From Kutzneria buriramensis (GTDB lineage Bacteria > Actinomycetota > Actinomycetes > Mycobacteriales > Pseudonocardiaceae), in the NCBI RefSeq assembly GCF_003387475.1, contig NZ_QUNO01000024.1:62001-126000 (forward strand): 64,000 nucleotides of DNA, read 5' to 3'. Position 1 is the first letter of the stretch, and every line of letters begins with the position of its first letter. This document shows positions 41,484 to 49,664 of the stretch, piece by piece. The notes under the pieces were generated by a model that was given only the letters and a program-made list of their open reading frames with translations, was not told where the DNA came from and ran no database searches. Made by a program: the position numbers and the translations under genes.

Positions 41484-41850
41484 TGCGCGCGTGGCGCCAG
41501 GACGACAGTGTTCGGCGGGCACGCCCCGACCGTCACCTACGCCCACTCGGACCACTGCTACAGCGCGGCCCGCATCGATCCACGTGCTGGCGGTGGTGCG
41601 AGACCAGATCGCCGTCCTCGGCGACGGCCGGGACCCGACCGGCGCGATTGTGCGGACCGCCGATGTCGCGCCGACAGTGGAGATCGTGCCGGGCACCGAG
41701 GTGATCGACGGCGTCCCGTTCGTCTACGAGGCGTACTCGGGCGGCGAGGTGGTGGTGAAGCTGCCCGACACGATACTGGCCGGCTACGGCGCGCCCTTCG
41801 TCACCGACATCGCCAACCGCCACCTGTTCGGCGCAGCCCCGATTCCTGCT
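41484..41850 (+). pseudogene. Possible remnant of an MBL-fold (alkylsulfatase-like) hydrolase
   Basis: One frame gives FGGHAPTVTYAHSDHCYSAA, close to the VVYTHSHxDHxGG metal site but with a histidine missing. From about 41580 another frame gives TVEIVPGTEVIDGVPFVYEA and KLPDTILAG, resembling the region after the metal site in SdsA1-type alkylsulfatases. The two pieces need a frameshift, and the protein ends are missing. I read it as a decayed gene fragment filling part of the 663-base gap 41308-41970, with moderate doubt. Confidence 0.4.
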
Positions 41851-41970
41851 CGTCGAACGCCATCGAACGACCTTGACGCTGCGCGAAAGCCGGTCCTAGC
41901 CTCAACCGGTCCTTGCCTCTGGGGGGCGGGATCCGATGCTCGGTCACCGCCCTTCCCGGAGGTAGTCCCC

Positions 41971-43731
41971 GTGTCCGCGCCCGAATCGCCCTTGTCCCGC
42001 AACGGCTTTCTGTCCGACGCGGTGCCGCTGCCGCCGCTGCGGGTGCCGCGGGTCGACCTGGGACTGCCGCAGCAGCCGAATGAGAGGGTGAGCTGGCTCC
42101 AAGACGCGAAGATCGGCCTGTTCATCCACTGGGGTGTCTACGCCGGACCGGCGCAGGGGGAGTGGTACCAACGCGATGCCGGCATCAAACCCAGTCGCTA
42201 CCGGAGTTTTCTCGACGAGAGCTCACTCGGGCAGTTCACCGCCGACCGGTACGATCCGACGGCCTGGGTCCGGCTGGCCCAGGAGATGGGTGCGAAGTAC
42301 GTCGTGCTGACGGCCCGGCACCACGACGGCTTCGGACTGAGCGCCAACACGCATCCGAACGCCTGGACCAGCCTCCAACCGCCGTTGCGACGCGACTTCG
42401 TGGCGGACTACGTCGAGGCGGTCCGGGCCGTGGGGCTGAAGGTCGGGCTGTACTACTCGCCGATCGACTGGCGGTATCCGGGCTACTACGACGTCACCGG
42501 CGCGCCGCTGCCGGTTCCACCGTGGAACCAGGAGGAAAGCGGCTGCGACCACCGGGCGAACGCGCGCGTGCTCAAGGAAGAGGTCTACCAGGCGGTCAAG
42601 CAGCTCGTAACCGACTACGGCCCGATCGACCAGCTCTGGTGGGACGGCGGCTGGCTGGCCGAGAACGGCTCCGACGCGGCCGGCGCGTTCTTCTGGGAAC
42701 CCGGGCAGTACCGGGATCCGGCCAACGAATGGCCCGTCGACGAGTACGGAGTGATCGACGGCGCGACCGGCCGGCCGCTCGGGCTGATAGGCATGGTCCG
42801 GCTCCACCAGCCGAACATCGTGGCCAACTCGCGGTCGGGGTGGATCGGCGACCACGACGTCGAGGAGGGCGGCTCGGTGCCCACCGGGCCGCTGCGGACG
42901 GGCGTCGTGGAGAAGACGTTCACCATCCGCGGCCATTGGGGCTACACCGCCGCCGCGACCTCGATGAGCTACGACGAGATCATGGCGGTGGTCGTCAACA
43001 GCCTCGTCCGGAACATGACCACGCTGATCAATGTGGGCCCGGATCGGCACGGTGTGGTGCCGCAGGATTCGGTGGACGTGCTCAGGCGGCTCGGCGCTTT
43101 CCTGTCCGAGTACGGCGAATCCGTGTACGACACGCGCGGCGGCCCCTGGCAGCCGTGCGACGGCCAGTTCGGATTCACCCATCGTGACACGACGTTCTAC
43201 GTGCACCTGCTGCCCGGGCAACCCGCCGGCCCGTTCACCACGCCGGCCGTCGGCAATGCCCGCGTCCGGCACGTCTACGACGTTCGTGGGAAACGGAATC
43301 TGCCGTACCGGGTGAGCGTGGACGGCCGAGTCATCATCAGCGGCATCGACCGCGCCGCGCACCCGCAGGACACCGTGCTGGCGGTGGTGCTGGACAGGAC
43401 TGTCGTGGCCACGGATGTCGCGCGGGCCAAGGCGGACAGTGGGAATCGCCCGTGGCGGCAAGCCGATCTGCGCCGCCTGGTCGACATCACCGGCGTCCGC
43501 ATCGCCTGGGAATTCCCGGACACGGTCCACCGGTACCGCGTGGAGGGCTCCACCGACGGCGCGACCTGGACGATGTTGGCCGACCGCACCGACAACAGCG
43601 ACACCGCACAGGTGCACACCCTGCCGTGCAACGGAAAGGCCCGGCACGTTCGGATCACGGTGGTCGGTCCGGAGGCCGGCCGCCGGGCGTCGATTCGGTC
43701 GTTCGAAGTGTTCGACCGGCCATTCAGCTAG
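41971..43731 (+). CDS. GH29 alpha-L-fucosidase with C-terminal discoidin-like region
   Basis: The 586-residue protein has GH29 signatures: WLQDAKIGLFIHWGVYA near residue 40, YVVLTARHHDGFGL near 110, and the nucleophile Asp225 in DQLWWDGGW. TLINVGPDRHGVVP closes the barrel. The last ~90 residues (ADLRRLVDITGVRIAWEF, YRVEGSTDGATWTML) resemble an F5/8 discoidin module. It removes terminal L-fucose, for example from xyloglucan side chains. No signal peptide is visible, so it may act inside the cell on imported oligosaccharides. GTG 41971 has GGAGG 8 bases upstream. The GH27 gene follows after 12 bases. Confidence 0.9.
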   Translation: MSAPESPLSRNGFLSDAVPLPPLRVPRVDLGLPQQPNERVSWLQDAKIGLFIHWGVYAGPAQGEWYQRDAGIKPSRYRSFLDESSLGQFTADRYDPTAWVRLAQEMGAKYVVLTARHHDGFGLSANTHPNAWTSLQPPLRRDFVADYVEAVRAVGLKVGLYYSPIDWRYPGYYDVTGAPLPVPPWNQEESGCDHRANARVLKEEVYQAVKQLVTDYGPIDQLWWDGGWLAENGSDAAGAFFWEPGQYRDPANEWPVDEYGVIDGATGRPLGLIGMVRLHQPNIVANSRSGWIGDHDVEEGGSVPTGPLRTGVVEKTFTIRGHWGYTAAATSMSYDEIMAVVVNSLVRNMTTLINVGPDRHGVVPQDSVDVLRRLGAFLSEYGESVYDTRGGPWQPCDGQFGFTHRDTTFYVHLLPGQPAGPFTTPAVGNARVRHVYDVRGKRNLPYRVSVDGRVIISGIDRAAHPQDTVLAVVLDRTVVATDVARAKADSGNRPWRQADLRRLVDITGVRIAWEFPDTVHRYRVEGSTDGATWTMLADRTDNSDTAQVHTLPCNGKARHVRITVVGPEAGRRASIRSFEVFDRPFS

Positions 43732-43743
43732 GAAGGGACCAGC

Positions 43744-45387
43744 ATGGCGCGACGAGGCGGCATCCGTGGCGCGGCGATCCTGGCCGCGGTGTCCACACTG
43801 CTCCTGGGGCAGGCCGCGACGGCGGCCGAGACTCCGACCGCGGTGGTGGCGGCACCGCCGATGGGGTGGGCGTCGTGGAACAGCTACGCCGCGGCGATCA
43901 ACGCCGCCGCGATCAAGACGCAGGTGGACGCGATCGTCTCCAGTGGACTGAAGGACGCCGGCTACCAGTACGTCGACATCGACGAGGGCTGGTGGCAGGG
44001 GACTCGCGACAGCTCCGGCAACATCACGGTCGACCAGAACGACTGGCCGGGCGGTATGAAGTCCATTGTGGACTACATACATGGCAAGGGTCTGAAGGCC
44101 GGGATCTACACCGACGCCGGCCGCGACGGCTGCGGCTACTACTTCCCGACGGGCCGGCCGGCCGCGCCGGGCACGGGCAGCGAGGGCCACTACGACCAGG
44201 ACTTCCTTCAGTTCTCCCAATGGGGATTCGACATCGTGAAGGTCGACTGGTGCGGCGGCGACCACGAGCGCCTGGACGCGCGCAGCACATACCAGGCGAT
44301 CAGCGACTCCATCGGTCGGGCCACCGCACGCACCGGCCGGCCGATGGTGCTGTCCGTCTGCGACTGGGGCCGGCAGTCCCCGTGGAACTGGGCGCCGGGC
44401 ATGTCGACGATGTGGCGCGACACCGACGACCTGATCATCTGGGGCCAGGCCCCGTCGATGGACCACGTGCTGGCGAACTTCGACGGCTCGATGCATCCCG
44501 AGGCGCAGGGGCCGGGCCACTACAACGACCCGGACATGCTGGTCGTCGGCCTGCCGGGTTTCACGCCGGCGCAGAACCGGACGCACCTGAGCCTGTGGGC
44601 GGTCTCCGGCGCGCCGCTGGTGGCCGGCAACGACATCGCGACGATGAACGCCGACACCAGGGCGGTGCTCACCAACCGGGAAGTCATCGCGATCGACCAG
44701 GATCCACTCAGCCGGCAGGGCGTGAAGGTGGCCGAGGACCAGGCCGGTCGGCAGGTGTACAGCAAGGTCCTCGCCGGCAACGGGCGGCGCGCGGTGGTCG
44801 CGCTCAACCGCACCGACACCGCCGGCCCCGTCACGATCCGGTTCGCGGATCTCGGACTCGCCGACACCGCCGCCGTGCGCGACGTCTGGGGCGCCACCGA
44901 TCGCGGTTCGATGACCACGAGCTACACCGTCACCGTGCCGGCGCACGAAGCCGTGCTGCTGACCGTCGCCGGGACGGACGAGCCCGGCACCGGCACCAGG
45001 GTCGGCAGGATCGTCGGCAAGCAGTCCAACCGCTGCCTGGACATCGACAACTCGTCGACGACGAATGGCACGCAGGCGCAGTTGTGGGACTGCAACGGGC
45101 AGGACAACCAGCGCTGGACCTACACCGCCGGAAAGCAGCTCACCATCTACGGCGGCACGAAGTGCCTGGACGCGATGAACGCCGGGACGACGCCGGGGAC
45201 GCCAGTGGTGATCTGGGACTGCAACGGACAGGGCAACCAGCAGTGGAACGTCAATTCGGACGGCACGATCCGCGGCGTCCAGTCCGGCCTTTGCGTCGAT
45301 GCGAACCAGGCCGGCACCGCCAACGGGACGAAGATCATCCTGTGGTCCTGCGGCACGGGCGACAACCAGCTGTGGAGCCTGCTCTGA
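43744..45387 (+). CDS. Secreted GH27 alpha-galactosidase with ricin-B lectin domain
   Basis: The 547-residue protein has a signal peptide (1-~28) and a GH27 domain (from PPMGWASWNSY at ~39 to ~420). The nucleophile is Asp168 in IVKVDWCGGD and the acid/base is Asp226 in TMWRDTDD. A C-terminal beta-trefoil (~425-547) has three copies ending in QLWDCNGQDNQRWTY-type QxW motifs. It releases terminal alpha-galactose from galactomannan or xyloglucan side chains. It is translated 12 bases after GH29, so the two debranching enzymes form one operon. Confidence 0.94.
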   Translation: MARRGGIRGAAILAAVSTLLLGQAATAAETPTAVVAAPPMGWASWNSYAAAINAAAIKTQVDAIVSSGLKDAGYQYVDIDEGWWQGTRDSSGNITVDQNDWPGGMKSIVDYIHGKGLKAGIYTDAGRDGCGYYFPTGRPAAPGTGSEGHYDQDFLQFSQWGFDIVKVDWCGGDHERLDARSTYQAISDSIGRATARTGRPMVLSVCDWGRQSPWNWAPGMSTMWRDTDDLIIWGQAPSMDHVLANFDGSMHPEAQGPGHYNDPDMLVVGLPGFTPAQNRTHLSLWAVSGAPLVAGNDIATMNADTRAVLTNREVIAIDQDPLSRQGVKVAEDQAGRQVYSKVLAGNGRRAVVALNRTDTAGPVTIRFADLGLADTAAVRDVWGATDRGSMTTSYTVTVPAHEAVLLTVAGTDEPGTGTRVGRIVGKQSNRCLDIDNSSTTNGTQAQLWDCNGQDNQRWTYTAGKQLTIYGGTKCLDAMNAGTTPGTPVVIWDCNGQGNQQWNVNSDGTIRGVQSGLCVDANQAGTANGTKIILWSCGTGDNQLWSLL

Positions 45388-45589
45388 CGATACCGCTTCG
45401 TCCGTGAGTCGAATTATTGCACGCGAACGGCAAAGGATTTCCGTTCATTTTCGCGGTATGTGTTCGACACATTCGACAGGTAGGACGCCGGCCATTGTCC
45501 GCCGTGTCGAAACCGTGCTTGTGTACGGTCGGGTGCCGCAACTACTTTCGATTGTCATCGGTGGTGTTCGACGACAAAGGAGTCGGGAC

Positions 45590-46603
45590 GTGGTGACGAT
45601 CATCGATGTCGCGCGGGCGGCCGGCGTGGCGCCCAGCACGGTGTCCTACGTTCTGAACGGGAAACGGCCCATTTCCGCCGACACCCGCCGGCAGGTGGAG
45701 CAGTGCATCCGCCAGCTCGGGTACCGGCCGCCCGGCCGGCGGACACCCGCGCCGCGGCAGCGGACCGGCGTGCTGGGCCTGCTGGCCCCGCTGCGCCCCG
45801 GCGCGAACGTGTCGGCCCTGACCAGGTTCGTCAGCGCGACGATGGTGGCGGCCCGGGCTCGCAATCACGACCTGTTGCTGCTCACGCACGACGCCGGCGT
45901 GTCCGGGCTCCGTCGGACGATGGCGACCGCCGTCGCCGACGCGCTGATCGTGATGGATGTGCAGTCCTCGGATCCGAGGATCCCGGCGCTGCTCACGCTG
46001 GACCGCCCCGTGGTGCTGGTCGGCGAGCCGGACCTGCCGACGGGCCTGTCGTGTGTGGGCGTCGACTTCGCCGCCGCGGTGGATCGCGCCGTCCGGCACC
46101 TGGCGAACCTCGGCCACCGGTCGGTCGGGATCGTGGGTGCTCCGCTGCCTGCGTACGCGCGCGGCGGCAACTACCCGCGGCGGTTCACGCGCGCCTTCAC
46201 GGCCGCGGCCGGCTCGCAAGGACTGCGCACGCGGTGGCGTCCGTGCGGCGATTCCGCCGAGGCCGTCGACAGCTGCCTGGACGCGTTGCTCGCCGAGGGT
46301 CCGGACATCACCGCGTTGGTGGTGGAGAACGAGGTCGTGCTGCCGTTGCTGGTCGAACGCCTGCATCGGCGGGGGCGCCGCGTGCCGGAGGACGTCTCGC
46401 TTCTCGCCGTTTGCCATGACGACGCCGCCGATCGGCCGCCGTTGCGCCTCACCTCGGTCACCCTGCCGACGGTCGAGCTCGGACAACTCGCCGTCGAGAC
46501 GGCACTGGGTCAGGTCGATCCGCCGGCGACCAGGCTGCTGGCCCCGGAGCTCACCGTCCGGGAGAGCACGGGGCCAGCAGCGGCCACGTCGTCATGCGCG
46601 TGA
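45590..46603 (+). CDS. LacI-family transcriptional regulator (1)
   Basis: The 337-residue protein has the N-terminal LacI helix-turn-helix TIIDVARAAGVAPSTVSYVL at residues 3-22 with the hinge helix NGKRPISADTRRQVEQCIRQLGY. A periplasmic-binding-protein-like effector domain follows (DRPVVLVGEP, HLANLGHRSVGIVGAPL). It probably represses hemicellulose genes and responds to a sugar. GTG 45590 (or 45593) has AAAGGAG just upstream. It lies 200 bases after the GH27 gene. Its stop codon directly touches the second TGTTAGCGCTAACA site. Confidence 0.92.
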   Translation: MVTIIDVARAAGVAPSTVSYVLNGKRPISADTRRQVEQCIRQLGYRPPGRRTPAPRQRTGVLGLLAPLRPGANVSALTRFVSATMVAARARNHDLLLLTHDAGVSGLRRTMATAVADALIVMDVQSSDPRIPALLTLDRPVVLVGEPDLPTGLSCVGVDFAAAVDRAVRHLANLGHRSVGIVGAPLPAYARGGNYPRRFTRAFTAAAGSQGLRTRWRPCGDSAEAVDSCLDALLAEGPDITALVVENEVVLPLLVERLHRRGRRVPEDVSLLAVCHDDAADRPPLRLTSVTLPTVELGQLAVETALGQVDPPATRLLAPELTVRESTGPAAATSSCA

Positions 46604-46617
46604 TGTTAGCGCTAACA
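46604..46617. promoter_or_regulatory. Second TGTTAGCGCTAACA operator, between two gene ends
   Basis: This copy is identical to the one at 41352. It starts at the base after the LacI stop codon and ends 7 bases before the stop of the leftward GH115 gene, so no start codon is nearby. It may be an auxiliary looping site or a rearrangement relic. Confidence 0.65.
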
Positions 46618-46623
46618 GAGTGA

Positions 46624-49600
46624 TCAGAGCCGGCGGCTCTCCGGCGGGCCGAGGTAGCTCGGCCGGAGCCCGCCGGTGTCCACCACCAGCTTCTGCACCA
46701 CGACCGTCGGATCGACCATCCAGAACTTCAGCGTGTGCGGCCCCGGCGCGATGATGGTGTGCCTGGTGGAGGTCAGGTTGATGTTGTCGGACGTGTTGCG
46801 CTCCCACGCCCGGTTCAGCGCGGTGCTGTCCGACCCCGTCGCCGCGATCACGTCGACGACCTGCGGCGACTGGTCGTCGAAGGCCACGGCGTAGCGGAGT
46901 CCGGGTGTGGGCAGCACGTCGTTGCGGGGCGAGAGGTACGCCCAGACCGTGACGGTGCCGGCGGTGAACAACGACATCCGGTACTCCAGGCGCGGCCCGC
47001 TGCCGGCGGGCTGGCTGGTCGCGGTGACCGGGAACGGCTTCATGCCGGCGCCGTGGCGACCGATGTCCGGGATCCGTTGCCACGTGACGCCGTGCGCGGC
47101 GATGTTGGCGGTGGGATGGTCGGCGTCGACGGACACGTATCCGTTGGCCTCGACGAACCCGTGCCCCCATGCGGCCGGCAGTTCGCGATTGGCGACGACG
47201 GCCCGCACGGTCACGCTCTCGCCCGCGCCCGTCACAACCACCGGCACCGTCGTCGTGCCCTTCGGCGCTTGCCGCCAGTCCACATGGAACGTCACCCGCA
47301 CCTGCCCGTCCACCACGCCGGCGGGCTTGTCCGCCACCAGCCACGGCGCGCCCCACCGCAGCCGATAGGTGAACCGCTTGCTGCCTCGGTTGAACACGTC
47401 GAGGTACTGGTCGGGTTGGCTCTGGAACGGGCTGAACTCCGGCAGCACGGCGGGATCCGCCGCGCCTGGCCAGGACAGGGTGGAGCCGTCGACGGCGACC
47501 CCTAGTGCGCCGTCGACGGCGAGCGGGATGCGGCGAACCGCCGGGAACAGCACATCGGGGAGCGCGACGTTGTTGATCTGCGGCTGCTGCCAGGGGGCGT
47601 CCGGCCCGTAACGGGCGACGTCGCCGTAGTCGATGTGCGGCTGCATCTGAAAACCACGCCATTTGCCGCCGGCGATGTCGGTGTTGAACCGGTCGGCCAG
47701 CGCCAGGTCCTGGGCGAAGCGCGCCTCGGCCTCGTCGGCGAGGTCGTTGGCCGGCGCGCGGCCCTGGCCGGCGTAGAGGATGTTGGTGAACTCGGCCCGC
47801 CGCAACGCGTGCAGGTTGGCCATGGACGCCACTTCGTACTGCACCAGTTCGAAATAGGCGTCCCGCGCGGCGGCGGGCAGCCGGTCGCCGATCTGCCGGG
47901 CGCGGGTTGCCAGCTCCGCCCACTGGTCGGTCACGCGGTCCAGTTCGCCGTAGTCGACGAGGCTGTACGGGCTGGCCTGGTCGTCGTAGACGATCGCGTC
48001 GTCCGCGGTGACGCTGATGTGCCGGTTGAGCAGTTCGGGCTTGCGCAGCGCCTGGAGCCGGCCGTAGTCGTGCAACAGGGCGCCGAGTTCGTCGGCGACC
48101 CCGGCGCCGAAGTTCTGTTCGGCGTATCGTCGCTCCCAAGTGGGCAGTGCCGACAACGGCAGCGCGGCGGGATCCCAGGCGTAGTCGAGGAAGAACTGGA
48201 GCGGCAGCTCGTTGCCCTTGAAGTCGCCGACATTGGCCACCCACAGCCGCGTGATCCCGTACTCGAAAGCCTGGTTCAGCTGCTCCCACGTGTTGGCGAT
48301 GACGCTGGTGTCGTTCCACTTGTAGCACCGGCCCGGCCCGACGAAGTCGAAGTGGTAGTACAGGCCGTACCCGCCGGGCCGCGGCGGCAGCCCAGGATCG
48401 GGCAGCTTGCGCAGGTTTCCCCAATTGTCGTCGGGAAAGACGACCGTGACGTCGTCGGCCGGCCGCAGCCCCTCGACCCAGTACCGCATCACCTCCGTGT
48501 AGAGCGTCCACACCTGCGGGACCGTCGCCGGGTCGCGTCCGGTGACGTCGGCGAGGATCTTCCGCTCCGCGGCCAGGATGTCGCGCATCAGGTCGATGCT
48601 GTCGCCGTCGGGGAGCCGGGTGTCGCCGGTGCCGCGCATGCCGACCGTCACCACGCCCTCGAAGTCCTGGGTCACCATGCGGCGGATGCCGTCGGCCCAG
48701 TACGCCTTGACCGCGTCGGCGTTGTGCCGGAAGCTCCACTCGCCGGTGCCGCCGTACGGGTCGTGGCCGGGGGTGACGATCGTGCCGTCGGCGTCGCGGA
48801 CGGCCGGCACGGCGTGCCGGTTCCACTCCTCGATGCCCCGCATCATCGGCGCCTCGTGCGAGGTCCCCATGACGACCCCGTACCGCTTGGCGGTGGCGTG
48901 GTTGAGCGGGTCGTCCTCGGCGAAGGCCCGCCCCCACACCGCCGGCCACAGGTAGTTCGCCCGCAGCCGCAGCATCGTCTCGAAGATCTTCTCGTAGAAG
49001 GCGTGGTTGAACCCGCCGGGATAGCCGGGGGCCAGGCCCGGGCCGAAGCAGGCCGGCGCCCACGTGCCCAGCGCGGGATTCTCGTCGTTGATGAACAGCC
49101 CCCGGTACTTGACCGCCGGCGTGCCGAGGCTGTGCCGGCCGGGCAGCACGTGGAGCTCGTCACGGTGCTGCGGCGGCACGTCGTCCCACCAGTACCACGG
49201 CGAGACACCGATCTGCCGGGAGATCTCGTAAATGCCGTAGATCGTGCCGCGCTGGTCGCTGCCGGTCACCACCAGCGTGCGCTGCCCGGACCGGGCCACG
49301 GCCTCGGTGAGCGACGTCTCCCACCTGCCGGCGATGCCGGTCGTGTCCAGACCGACGGCCCGCACCAGCGGGCTCGCGTCGAGGGAGCCGATCAGCACGA
49401 CCTCGCCGACGGCCGGGACGTGGTCCACGTACAGCCCCGGCCGGACGCCGGTGACCCGCTCGATGTCGGCCTGGAGGTCCCGGGCCGCCCGCACGACGCC
49501 GGGGTGGTCGGTGGAGCTGACCACCAGTGGCGCGGCCTTTCGCCCCGCCACCAAGGGAAAGCGTGTCGGGCCGCCGCGGGTGGAGAGGTACTGTCCCACG

Positions 49601-49650
49601 GCGAGAGCCCCCATCATGCCGAGAAAACCTCGTCGACCCAGCGGTGCCAT
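46624..49650 (-). CDS. GH115 xylan alpha-1,2-(4-O-methyl)glucuronidase
   Basis: The 1008-residue protein has a Tat-like signal (RRGFLGMMGALAVG, residues 6-19) and the GH115 layout. An N-terminal alpha/beta domain (LVVTGSDQRGTIYGIYEIS) precedes a large catalytic barrel with YRGLFINDEN, TMLRLRANYLWPAVWG, YGVVMGTSHEAPMMR and VVFPDDNWGNLRKL. A C-terminal all-beta region follows. It removes glucuronic acid from glucuronoxylan, including internal residues. It follows the GH3 gene by 14 bases and closes the leftward operon with the ABC importer. Its 1008-residue length is normal for the family. Confidence 0.94.
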   Translation of the reverse strand: MAPLGRRGFLGMMGALAVGQYLSTRGGPTRFPLVAGRKAAPLVVSSTDHPGVVRAARDLQADIERVTGVRPGLYVDHVPAVGEVVLIGSLDASPLVRAVGLDTTGIAGRWETSLTEAVARSGQRTLVVTGSDQRGTIYGIYEISRQIGVSPWYWWDDVPPQHRDELHVLPGRHSLGTPAVKYRGLFINDENPALGTWAPACFGPGLAPGYPGGFNHAFYEKIFETMLRLRANYLWPAVWGRAFAEDDPLNHATAKRYGVVMGTSHEAPMMRGIEEWNRHAVPAVRDADGTIVTPGHDPYGGTGEWSFRHNADAVKAYWADGIRRMVTQDFEGVVTVGMRGTGDTRLPDGDSIDLMRDILAAERKILADVTGRDPATVPQVWTLYTEVMRYWVEGLRPADDVTVVFPDDNWGNLRKLPDPGLPPRPGGYGLYYHFDFVGPGRCYKWNDTSVIANTWEQLNQAFEYGITRLWVANVGDFKGNELPLQFFLDYAWDPAALPLSALPTWERRYAEQNFGAGVADELGALLHDYGRLQALRKPELLNRHISVTADDAIVYDDQASPYSLVDYGELDRVTDQWAELATRARQIGDRLPAAARDAYFELVQYEVASMANLHALRRAEFTNILYAGQGRAPANDLADEAEARFAQDLALADRFNTDIAGGKWRGFQMQPHIDYGDVARYGPDAPWQQPQINNVALPDVLFPAVRRIPLAVDGALGVAVDGSTLSWPGAADPAVLPEFSPFQSQPDQYLDVFNRGSKRFTYRLRWGAPWLVADKPAGVVDGQVRVTFHVDWRQAPKGTTTVPVVVTGAGESVTVRAVVANRELPAAWGHGFVEANGYVSVDADHPTANIAAHGVTWQRIPDIGRHGAGMKPFPVTATSQPAGSGPRLEYRMSLFTAGTVTVWAYLSPRNDVLPTPGLRYAVAFDDQSPQVVDVIAATGSDSTALNRAWERNTSDNINLTSTRHTIIAPGPHTLKFWMVDPTVVVQKLVVDTGGLRPSYLGPPESRRL

Positions 49651-49664
49651 CGCATCCTCCGAAG

